From Chitinophagales bacterium (GTDB lineage Bacteria; Bacteroidota; Bacteroidia; Chitinophagales; Saprospiraceae): a stretch of 64,000 nucleotides of DNA. Shown one piece after another: positions 58,250 through 64,000 of this stretch. The position numbers were made by a program, and so were the translations under genes. The stretch spans positions 107,501 through 171,500 of the forward strand of contig JAFLBO010000007.1 in the NCBI GenBank assembly GCA_017303475.1, read 5' to 3'. The first letter of the stretch is position 1. Every line of letters begins with the position of its first letter. Below the pieces are notes generated by a model, which was given only the letters and a program-made list of their open reading frames with translations, was not told the origin of the DNA and made no database searches.

Positions 58250-60277
58250 TTATGGTTTGCAAACGGTGCGGCCGGCGTTTACACATTTCAATACCGCCAG
58301 CAAATGCATGGCGTGTTCCGGAACCAGCAGGTTCACGTTTACATTACCCAAGGTAAGGTCGGTTACACGGAGCAGCTCGTTTACATCCGGGTTGTTGGCC
58401 AGGGCCTGCCGCACAATGAAGTGCATTTCGCAAGGAATGTCCTTTAACTTGGTTGTGCCTAGCGCCGGGTTCAATCGCACAAAAATTTTCAACTTCATGG
58501 CTTCGCCCAACAAGGGGTTTACTATACGCCCGGTAGCATCAATCGGATTGGTCATGAGACGGCAATCAGCATCAGCCACAGCATCATCAAATTTCAACGC
58601 CACAGGTGTTGTTCCGGAATAAGGCAGCCATTGCACCACACAGGCGCCTTTGCCGGGAGGAAGGGTTACCGTAGCAGCGTTTTGTCCCCATTTTAATGGC
58701 CCAGATGCCAGAGCGCCTTCAATGAGCGGAGTGACGTCTTTAGTTATGGTTTGCACGCACTTACTGGTGTTCCGGCAATCATCAGTAGCTGTCCAATGAC
58801 GCTCTGTGATGCAGAACCAATCACAATCTCCCAGAATATGAATGTCTTTGCGTGAAATAGCTACACTCAAATCACAGTTGTCGGTGGCTGTAGCCATTCC
58901 TGTTTTGGCAACTGTGGTATCGCAGGTAACCGTGATATTGGCCGGACAAATGATGGCGGGAGATTTTTTGTCTTCCACCTTGATTACTTGCAAACAAGTA
59001 TTGGCATTACCTGCCGGGTCTGTTACCGTCCAGGTACGACTGATGGTAAATTCATTTGGGCATGAACCGGGGGCTGTGGCATCGGTAAATCCTGGTGGCA
59101 ATGTGCCACAATTGTCAGACACAACCGGATGGCCAACAGCTCCGGGATTGGTGGGCATTTCGCAGCTGACAGTGGTATTTGCCGGACAAACAATACCGGG
59201 TTTTTCTGCATCTTTTACGGTAATAGAAAACTGGCAGGTTCCTGTATTGCCCAGCTGGTCTGTTGCTTTGCAGGTAACCATACTCACGCCTACCGGGAAA
59301 GTACTTCCGGAGGCGGGAGAACAAGAGGTCGTTACCGGACAATCACTTACGGTCGTTGGATTGCCATAGGTAACTTTGGCTGCACATTGACCAGCGTCGC
59401 TGTTGATTGTTTTGTTGGCCGGACAAGTAATTTCTGGTGGTGAGGATTTAAAACTACCCTCCTTAATGAACACTCCGGAATCCAGACGCTGATCGCTGGC
59501 ATCCTGCACACCCAGTTTGAAATGGTATTTCTGACAAGCTTTAAGCGAAATTTTAGCAGTAAGCAACACCGTTTTACCGTCATATTGCAAGGTGGTAGCG
59601 CCAGTCATATTCCGATAAAAAGCAGGATCACCCGGGCCGGGGCTACCGAATGAGTGAGGAGGCGTAGCGAATTGACCACAAGTGGGCGGGCCAACAGTAT
59701 TGATTGAAACGGGTTTGGAGGTACTCGGAATCAGTGCAATATTTAAGTCGGCATAAGCGGGGCCGCCGGCAGGATTTGGTCCACTAACCAAAAAACCAAA
59801 TACGTCATTGAACTGGCTGCAATAGTATTCTTCATATTCTTCTGAGCCAAAAACATATTCAAAAGACACCTGATTTCCGATGGATTCCAGGTCAAACTCC
59901 AGCATACAGGCATCGAAGGTTTGGGGTGTAGGCGCCGGAAGCAGCTTGTCCAGATCCGCATTGCCACTCGCACCATTTAAGCCGGTAGCACCCGGAACGT
60001 CATTGGAGTGCGCCACCAGACTCACTTGTCCGGAAGTAAGCAAAATGCCTCTCCCAATGCCTACTTCATCTATGGAAGGACCTGTGGCAAAAGTTCCGGA
60101 AGCACCGTTGGGGCATTTTAATACGGCATTTGTAATGGTAACACCAGGCCCAACCAGTCGGGCAGCCAAATCTGATGGGTTATTGTTACTGGAAACTGAC
60201 AATTGTGCTGAAGCGTTCCATGTGAGGAACAGGACCAGGATGCATAGCATCCGGCCCAAAGAGGGGAAGTGTTTCAT
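58250..60277 (-). CDS. Secreted protein with choice-of-anchor L and HYR domains
   Basis: The 675-aa protein has a signal peptide (MLCILVLFLTWNASA). An N-terminal choice-of-anchor-L-like domain covers about 30-275 (VFGSEEYEEYYCSQFNDVFGF, ending with KLGVQDASDQRLDSGVFIKEG). Three HYR (hyalin) domains follow at about 280-520, each beginning with IxCPxNxTxxCD-like sequence (PPEITCPANKTINSDAGQC, GIVCPANTTVSC, AIICPANITVTCD). Cys-rich spacing suggests disulfides. The C-terminal 150 residues are unassigned and no T9SS domain is seen. It is probably an adhesive or matrix protein. It follows the 121-aa secreted gene by 43 nt. Confidence 0.87.
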   Translation of the reverse strand: MKHFPSLGRMLCILVLFLTWNASAQLSVSSNNNPSDLAARLVGPGVTITNAVLKCPNGASGTFATGPSIDEVGIGRGILLTSGQVSLVAHSNDVPGATGLNGASGNADLDKLLPAPTPQTFDACMLEFDLESIGNQVSFEYVFGSEEYEEYYCSQFNDVFGFLVSGPNPAGGPAYADLNIALIPSTSKPVSINTVGPPTCGQFATPPHSFGSPGPGDPAFYRNMTGATTLQYDGKTVLLTAKISLKACQKYHFKLGVQDASDQRLDSGVFIKEGSFKSSPPEITCPANKTINSDAGQCAAKVTYGNPTTVSDCPVTTSCSPASGSTFPVGVSMVTCKATDQLGNTGTCQFSITVKDAEKPGIVCPANTTVSCEMPTNPGAVGHPVVSDNCGTLPPGFTDATAPGSCPNEFTISRTWTVTDPAGNANTCLQVIKVEDKKSPAIICPANITVTCDTTVAKTGMATATDNCDLSVAISRKDIHILGDCDWFCITERHWTATDDCRNTSKCVQTITKDVTPLIEGALASGPLKWGQNAATVTLPPGKGACVVQWLPYSGTTPVALKFDDAVADADCRLMTNPIDATGRIVNPLLGEAMKLKIFVRLNPALGTTKLKDIPCEMHFIVRQALANNPDVNELLRVTDLTLGNVNVNLLVPEHAMHLLAVLKCVNAGRTVCKP

Positions 60278-60320
60278 GTTATCTGATTTTTAATGCGGAG
60301 AATAAATGGGGTTCAGGAAC

Positions 60321-60686
60321 CTATGGTTTGGGCAGGCCGGCCAGGTAGGTATTCCATTCTTTAGCCTTCCAATCAGGTTTGACCCGAAGGTTTAGCAGGA
60401 TTTTAGCTTCTTTTTTATCAAAATTGATTTGATAAGAAACCAGTTCGGTTGTCAGGTTACTGAAGAACCAATCAGCTTTGTCTTTAGACGTAAAACCCAT
60501 GGTAGAAATGTCCAGATGGTATAAATAACCAAACGGGGCGCTTTCATCTATGGAAAGCACCTTTGTGGCATTATTGTACCGGGCTTTTGAGAGAGATTGT
60601 GCATTCAGATCCTGACTGCTAAGCAAGCAGATCATCAGGGCAATGGAAGACACTGCCAAACGAAAAAAAAGGGGGGCGTTTTGCAT
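60321..60686 (-). CDS. Small secreted protein of unknown function
   Basis: The 121-aa protein has a signal peptide (MQNAPLFFRLAVSSIALMIC then SQDLNAQ) and a short mature part of about 90 residues (LSIDESAPFGYLYHLDIST, then FDKKEAKILLNLRVKPDW). No family is recognised. It lies 43 nt upstream of the HYR protein gene on the same strand and is probably the first gene of a two-gene operon, perhaps as an accessory of that surface protein. Confidence 0.65.
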   Translation of the reverse strand: MQNAPLFFRLAVSSIALMICLLSSQDLNAQSLSKARYNNATKVLSIDESAPFGYLYHLDISTMGFTSKDKADWFFSNLTTELVSYQINFDKKEAKILLNLRVKPDWKAKEWNTYLAGLPKP

Positions 60687-60735
60687 ACTTTGGAAATTTT
60701 AGGTAAAAAATTGGTTTGTAGTTCTTAGCGAGGCT

Positions 60736-60853
60736 GTCTCATAAGTCGCTTTTTTATTTTTACCGCAGAGGAGGAGAGACGCAGAGAGCTTGATAACCAA
60801 TTGTTTACACCTCTGCGTCTCTCCGCCTCTGCGGTAAAAATTACTTTTGAGAC
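60736..60853. repeat. Hairpin with 30-bp near-perfect arms of ACCGCAGAGG phrases
   Basis: 60757-60786 and 60811-60840 are complementary over 30 nt with one mismatch, around a 24-nt loop. The outer GTCTC/GAGAC (60736-60740, 60849-60853) also pair. The TTTTTACCGCAGAG phrase matches the left arm at 21677. Together with the terminator at 60908 it fills the 334-nt gap 60687-61020, which holds no gene. Confidence 0.75.
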
Positions 60854-60907
60854 ACCCTCTCTTAGTCTGCCATTTATGTCGAAACAATTGCCCACCGTGA
60901 ACAATAC

Positions 60908-60948
60908 AAAAAAAAATCCCCTCGCAGAGATGCTGCGAGGGGATTTTG
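60908..60948 (-). terminator. Intrinsic terminator of the efflux adaptor gene
   Basis: AAAATCCCCTCGCA (60914-60927) and TGCGAGGGGATTTT (60935-60948) pair perfectly (14 bp) around a 7-nt loop. On the minus strand a T run (60917-60909) follows. It lies 73 nt after the adaptor stop codon. Confidence 0.85.
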
Positions 60949-61020
60949 ACTACTTGACAATGAGTGTCTCGCTCCGAATGAGACGTTCATTTTTTTCTGC
61001 CAACATCCAGTGGTGCACCA

Positions 61021-62502
61021 CTAATCTACTTCAATACTTACCCCACTCTTCTTGTCCGTCCCCTCTCCTTTTTTCTTATCGGAAATATTGATCCGGCTAC
61101 CACTTTTGAGTTTACGGGCTACTGCGGAATACGGACCGGTTACTACGGTTTCGCCTTCCTGCAAACCAGACACTATTTCAATATAGTCGTTGTCCTGAAT
61201 GCCTGTTTTTACCTCACGCACGCCAACTGTATCGCCCGACACCACAAACACGATCTCTTTGATCACGTCGTTGTCTTTTTTCTTTTCCTCCTCTTTAGCA
61301 GTGTCTTCGTCCTTTTTATCCTTATTATCTTCCTTGTCATCATCGTCGTCGCGGGCAGTTACGGAAATAATTGGCACTGTAAGTCCTTCTGATGTTTGGG
61401 TAAACACATCCACAGAAGCCGACATGCCCGGGCGGAACGGATAACGTCTGCCGTCTTTAAGCAGGTCCAGATAGGAAGCCGGGTCCACGCGGATTTTCAC
61501 CACGAAGTTGGTTACCTGGTCTGTATTGAGGCTAGCCACGGAGGTCCCCACGTTGCTGGCGCTATTAGCAATCTCGGTTACTTTACCCTTGAATTTGCGA
61601 CCCAGATAAGCGTCTACTTCAATATCGGCTTCATCGTTGAGGCTTACTTTCAGGATATCGTTTTCGCTCACATCTACCTGCACTTCCATGCTTCTGAGGT
61701 TTGCAATACGCATCATTTCCGTACCTGCCATTTGGAGCGTACCAACCACACGTTCACCTTTTTCCACGTTGAGCTTGCTCACAATGCCGCTTACGGGAGC
61801 CGTTACAATGGTTTTTTGCAGGCTGGTGCGAAGTTCTTTCAGTCGTGCATTGGCGCTGTTGATTCCGAACTCCGAAGCTTGCACATTGGCTTTTGCGCTG
61901 TTGAGTCCGCTTTCTGCGGCGCGCAGACTGGCATCATTGGCAGCCACCGCGCTTTCTGCCGCGCGCAGGTTACTTTGGGAGGTTTCGTATTCGGCGGTTG
62001 CGATTACGCCTTCTTTGAACAGCTTTTCATTGCGCTGGTGGGTGTTGCGGGCCACCTCAAGTTGAGCTTCAAGTCGGCGACGATCGGCTTTGAGTTGTTC
62101 AATTTGAGCTGAACTGTTTTGAACGCCGGAGCTGGAGGCATCGCGTTGGGAGCGGGCAGTACCCACTGCAGCCTGGCCTTGTTCCAGAGCGCTTTGGTAT
62201 TCATCCGGACGAATTTTGGCCAGTATCTGACCAGCCGTCACGGAATCGCCTTCTTTTACATACAGGTCGATGATCTCACCAGACACATCGGAGCTGATTT
62301 TGACTTCCGTTTCAGGGAAAATTTTGCCGCTGGCGCTAACGGTTTCACGTATGGTGCGTTTGCTTACCTGTTCAACGGTTACTTCTTCGCCTTTGGGTTT
62401 TTGGCGCGCTTTGATGGCTGCTGCAATAATGAGCAGGGCAAACACGCCGATAAGCACGTATAGAAGGGTTCTTTTTTTGGGTTTAGGCTGTTGCGTTGCC
62501 AT
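61021..62502 (-). CDS. HlyD/MacA-like periplasmic adaptor of an efflux or secretion transporter
   Basis: The 493-aa protein has an N-terminal transmembrane anchor (TLLYVLIGVFALLIIAAAI). A split lipoyl-like domain (SGKIFPETEVKISSDVSGEI, then TIVTAPVSGIVSKLNVEKGE) flanks a long helical hairpin (about 105-235). A beta-barrel domain and a membrane-proximal domain follow (IQDNDYIEIVSGLQEGETVVTGPY). An acidic/basic linker (DDDDDKEDNKDKKDEDTAKE, about 372-400) is inserted in the barrel region. No ABC or RND partner adjoins the gene; a terminator follows and hemD is upstream behind its own terminator, so it is transcribed alone. Confidence 0.88.
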   Translation of the reverse strand: MATQQPKPKKRTLLYVLIGVFALLIIAAAIKARQKPKGEEVTVEQVSKRTIRETVSASGKIFPETEVKISSDVSGEIIDLYVKEGDSVTAGQILAKIRPDEYQSALEQGQAAVGTARSQRDASSSGVQNSSAQIEQLKADRRRLEAQLEVARNTHQRNEKLFKEGVIATAEYETSQSNLRAAESAVAANDASLRAAESGLNSAKANVQASEFGINSANARLKELRTSLQKTIVTAPVSGIVSKLNVEKGERVVGTLQMAGTEMMRIANLRSMEVQVDVSENDILKVSLNDEADIEVDAYLGRKFKGKVTEIANSASNVGTSVASLNTDQVTNFVVKIRVDPASYLDLLKDGRRYPFRPGMSASVDVFTQTSEGLTVPIISVTARDDDDDKEDNKDKKDEDTAKEEEKKKDNDVIKEIVFVVSGDTVGVREVKTGIQDNDYIEIVSGLQEGETVVTGPYSAVARKLKSGSRINISDKKKGEGTDKKSGVSIEVD

Positions 62503-62533
62503 TGTTGGATATGCCGTTTGGTGGGTTACGTAC

Positions 62534-62603
62534 CGGCGGGTTTAGCCGCCGATGGGTTTGAGGGGTTTGAGGAGTTTGAGAGAGGTTAGGTGTCAAAGGT
62601 CCG
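62534..62603 (-). promoter_or_regulatory. Leader of the adaptor gene: TCAAACCC tract plus CGGCGG hairpin
   Basis: On the minus strand a -7-like GACCTTTG (62603-62596, one mismatch) precedes TCAAACCC-type units (62580-62552). The hairpin CGGCGGCTAAACCCGCCG (62551-62534) follows, 31 nt before the ATG. The hairpin is identical over 18 nt to those at mnmA and glgB. Confidence 0.65.
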
Positions 62604-62730
62604 TATTCTTGCGTAAGGCAGTAGATTAGTTGGATAAATGGCGTAAAATGATGGATGAAGAGGTGGATATTTCGCACGGATTTCAGGATAGGCGGTTTTG
62701 CACAGACACATTGTACAGAAGGGGAATGGG

Positions 62731-62769
62731 GCAAAAAAAAGAGCCACCCCGGCTTTTGGGATGGCTCTT
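62731..62769 (-). terminator. Intrinsic terminator of hemD
   Basis: AAGAGCCA (62739-62746) pairs with TGGCTCTT (62762-62769), extended by CCC/GGG inside. On the minus strand it is followed by a T run (62738-62733). It lies 27 nt after the hemD stop. Confidence 0.8.
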
Positions 62770-62796
62770 GCCTATGGAGGGCTGTAATAATGGTTT

Positions 62797-63588
62797 TTAA
62801 TTGTTGCGGTTGGCAACTTTCAGGTAGGTTTCCAATGCCACGGCAATGGAAGGCGCCTCGGGGGTGCCGGCCTGAATGTTAACCTTCATACCGCGATCGG
62901 TAACGGCTTTGAGGGCCGCTGTGCCGAATACGCAGATACGGCGGTCTTCCTGTTTAAACTCAGGAAACTGTTCGAACATGGACTTGATCTCGTTGGCAGA
63001 GAAAAAGGCAATGATGTCGTACTTAATGTCCTTCAAACCGGAAAGGTCATTATTCACGGTACGGTACATAACGGCCTCCTGAACAGGAATTTTCAGGTCC
63101 TTGAAAAAATTAGTTACCTCTGGATTACCCTGGTCGCCGCAAGGGAGGTAAAATTTTTCCTCCTTGTTGCGCAGGATGTACGATTTCAGTTCGAGGATAG
63201 ACTTTGTGCCATTGAAAACCTTGCGTTTGCGGAAATTGATAAATTTCTGCAGGTAATTGGCAATGGTTTCTGTAGCGCAGAAGTACTTGGTTTCGTCCGA
63301 CATCTTGATGCGCATTTCGCCACAGAGTCGGAAGAAGTGATCCACCGCATTTTTACTGGTAAAGAGGATCGCGCTGTAATCGTTCGGATAGACGCGATTC
63401 TTCCGGTATTCTTTTTCGGTCAGACCCTCCACCGTCACAAAAGGCACAAAATCGATACGGACGCCAAAACGTTTTTCAATTTCGTCGTAAGCAGTTCGCA
63501 CGGCTGGTTGGCCTTGTGAAATGAGGATGTTGTGAACTTTAGCGGGGGTGGGATCCTGAACAGGTGCAGCGGAAGCAGTTGCAGACAT
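62797..63588 (-). CDS. hemD: Uroporphyrinogen-III synthase family protein (HemD)
   Basis: The 263-aa protein has the two-lobed HemD pattern: HNILISQGQP at the start of the first lobe, YSAILFTSKNAVDHFF, then KFYLPCGDQGN and YDIIAFFSANEIKSMFEQFP in the second, and DRRICVFGTAALKAV. HemD converts hydroxymethylbilane to uroporphyrinogen III in heme synthesis. Bacteroidota often carry such a gene next to DUF4271, as here, and a full heme role of this paralogue is probable but not certain because the family diverges strongly. A terminator follows at 62731. Confidence 0.87.
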   Translation of the reverse strand: MSATASAAPVQDPTPAKVHNILISQGQPAVRTAYDEIEKRFGVRIDFVPFVTVEGLTEKEYRKNRVYPNDYSAILFTSKNAVDHFFRLCGEMRIKMSDETKYFCATETIANYLQKFINFRKRKVFNGTKSILELKSYILRNKEEKFYLPCGDQGNPEVTNFFKDLKIPVQEAVMYRTVNNDLSGLKDIKYDIIAFFSANEIKSMFEQFPEFKQEDRRICVFGTAALKAVTDRGMKVNIQAGTPEAPSIAVALETYLKVANRNN

Positions 63589-63692
63589 TCGGGAATACGT
63601 TTTGTGTGAAATTTGTGTTTAGTTTGAACAACCGGTGTTGTTTTCAAACGGCCTGTTTAAAATGCCGGATCGGTGGAAAAAGTTCCGCCCGG

Positions 63693-64000
63693 TCAGGTGT
63701 TTTGCATGAGCGCCAATTTGATGAGCAACAACAGTGGGGCTATTTCGACGGTGCAAAGGTACAACAAAAAGTGAAATGGGCTCTGTATCAAAAATTTAGC
63801 GCCCATTGGACTGGATCTCAGGCTTCGGTAGGCGTAAAAAATAGCCACCAAACCGAGCATCCACGACACCAAAAGCAGCTGTTGAGTGCTGTTTTTGGCT
63901 GAAAATGCGATTAAAAGATTAAATGGCACCAGGAAGAGTCCGAGGATGCAGTTGAAAATAATGATCAGAAAATTATATTTCCGTAACTCATTTTCCAGTC
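63693..64000 (-). CDS. DUF4271 membrane protein, 5' truncated by window edge
   Basis: The open frame continues to the window end on the minus strand. The visible 101 residues run LENELRKYNFLIIIFNCILG, LFLVPFNLLIAFSAKN, QQLLLVSWMLGLVAIFYAYR and HFLLYLCTVEIAPLLLLIKL, that is, three hydrophobic segments. This and the position just upstream of hemD fit DUF4271 proteins of Bacteroidota, whose function is unknown. A gap of 104 nt separates it from hemD. The start codon is outside the window; the internal GTG at 63929 is not the start. Confidence 0.75.
   Translation of the reverse strand, partial: LENELRKYNFLIIIFNCILGLFLVPFNLLIAFSAKNSTQQLLLVSWMLGLVAIFYAYRSLRSSPMGAKFLIQSPFHFLLYLCTVEIAPLLLLIKLALMQNT

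Noticed and set aside
1..64000. tRNA, rRNA, tmRNA, RNase P RNA or riboswitch
   Set aside because: Intergenic regions were read on both strands and no cloverleaf or conserved RNA core was recognised; a covariance-model search could still find a divergent one.

Overview
The window looks like a chromosome segment from a free-living Bacteroidota bacterium, probably of the Saprospiraceae/Lewinellaceae type. This is an inference from gene content. It holds two TonB-dependent receptors with carboxypeptidase-regulatory-like N-termini, three proteins ending in type IX secretion (T9SS) sorting domains, LSSC-type lipoproteins, a choice-of-anchor/HYR surface protein, a DUF4271-hemD pair, and several promoters of the Bacteroidota form TTTG-N19..21-TANNTTTG. 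I saw no rRNA, tRNA, CRISPR array, transposase or integrase.

Layout. 0-13.4 kb: housekeeping and envelope genes (LOG-family hydrolase, obg, a T9SS Asp-box protein, a VOC protein, mnmA, fbp, a TonB receptor, an O-antigen ligase-like protein, an MlaF-like ATPase). 13.4-24.4 kb: a 510-bp nested palindromic non-coding block, a lipoprotein, a TPR hybrid histidine kinase in operon with murQ, a second receptor, and a BlaI/M56-peptidase sensor pair with two operator palindromes. 24.4-33.4 kb: a possible 29-aa gene with a strong terminator, a TrpR-like regulator, a 1053-aa Asp-box propeller, a LolA-like protein, an SPFH lipoprotein, and TetR and Crp regulators. 33.5-45.1 kb: glgB, a T9SS-tagged intradiol dioxygenase, a lipoprotein with an ExbD-like segment, a divergent HxlR/DsbA pair, DUF1015, and a PKD-repeat T9SS protein. 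45.2-57.4 kb: a defence-type island of lower GC: an unknown protein overlapping a PIN nuclease, McrBC, a wHTH/nucleotidyltransferase pair, a type IIG restriction-modification enzyme whose target-recognition region has very different base composition, and an Abi_2/HEPN protein. 57.6-64 kb: a PH-like membrane protein, a HYR surface protein, an efflux adaptor, hemD and DUF4271.

The most unusual property is non-coding. Nearly every intergenic gap carries long inverted repeats made of short tandem phrases (GGGTCATT, GGTAGACGG, GATTACATGATTGAC, GGACTTTAGACTGCT, CGCCTTTGTGCCTTAG, GGGTTTGA and others). Many phrase families recur at two or more distant sites. In most of these hairpins the G-rich phrase comes first and the C-rich complement second. 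Several genes take their stop codon from a phrase. Four unrelated genes (mnmA, glgB, the efflux adaptor gene and the PH-like gene) share a leader architecture: a TCAAACCC tract, a GC-rich hairpin, then the start codon.

All function calls are from reading the sequence; no database search was run.
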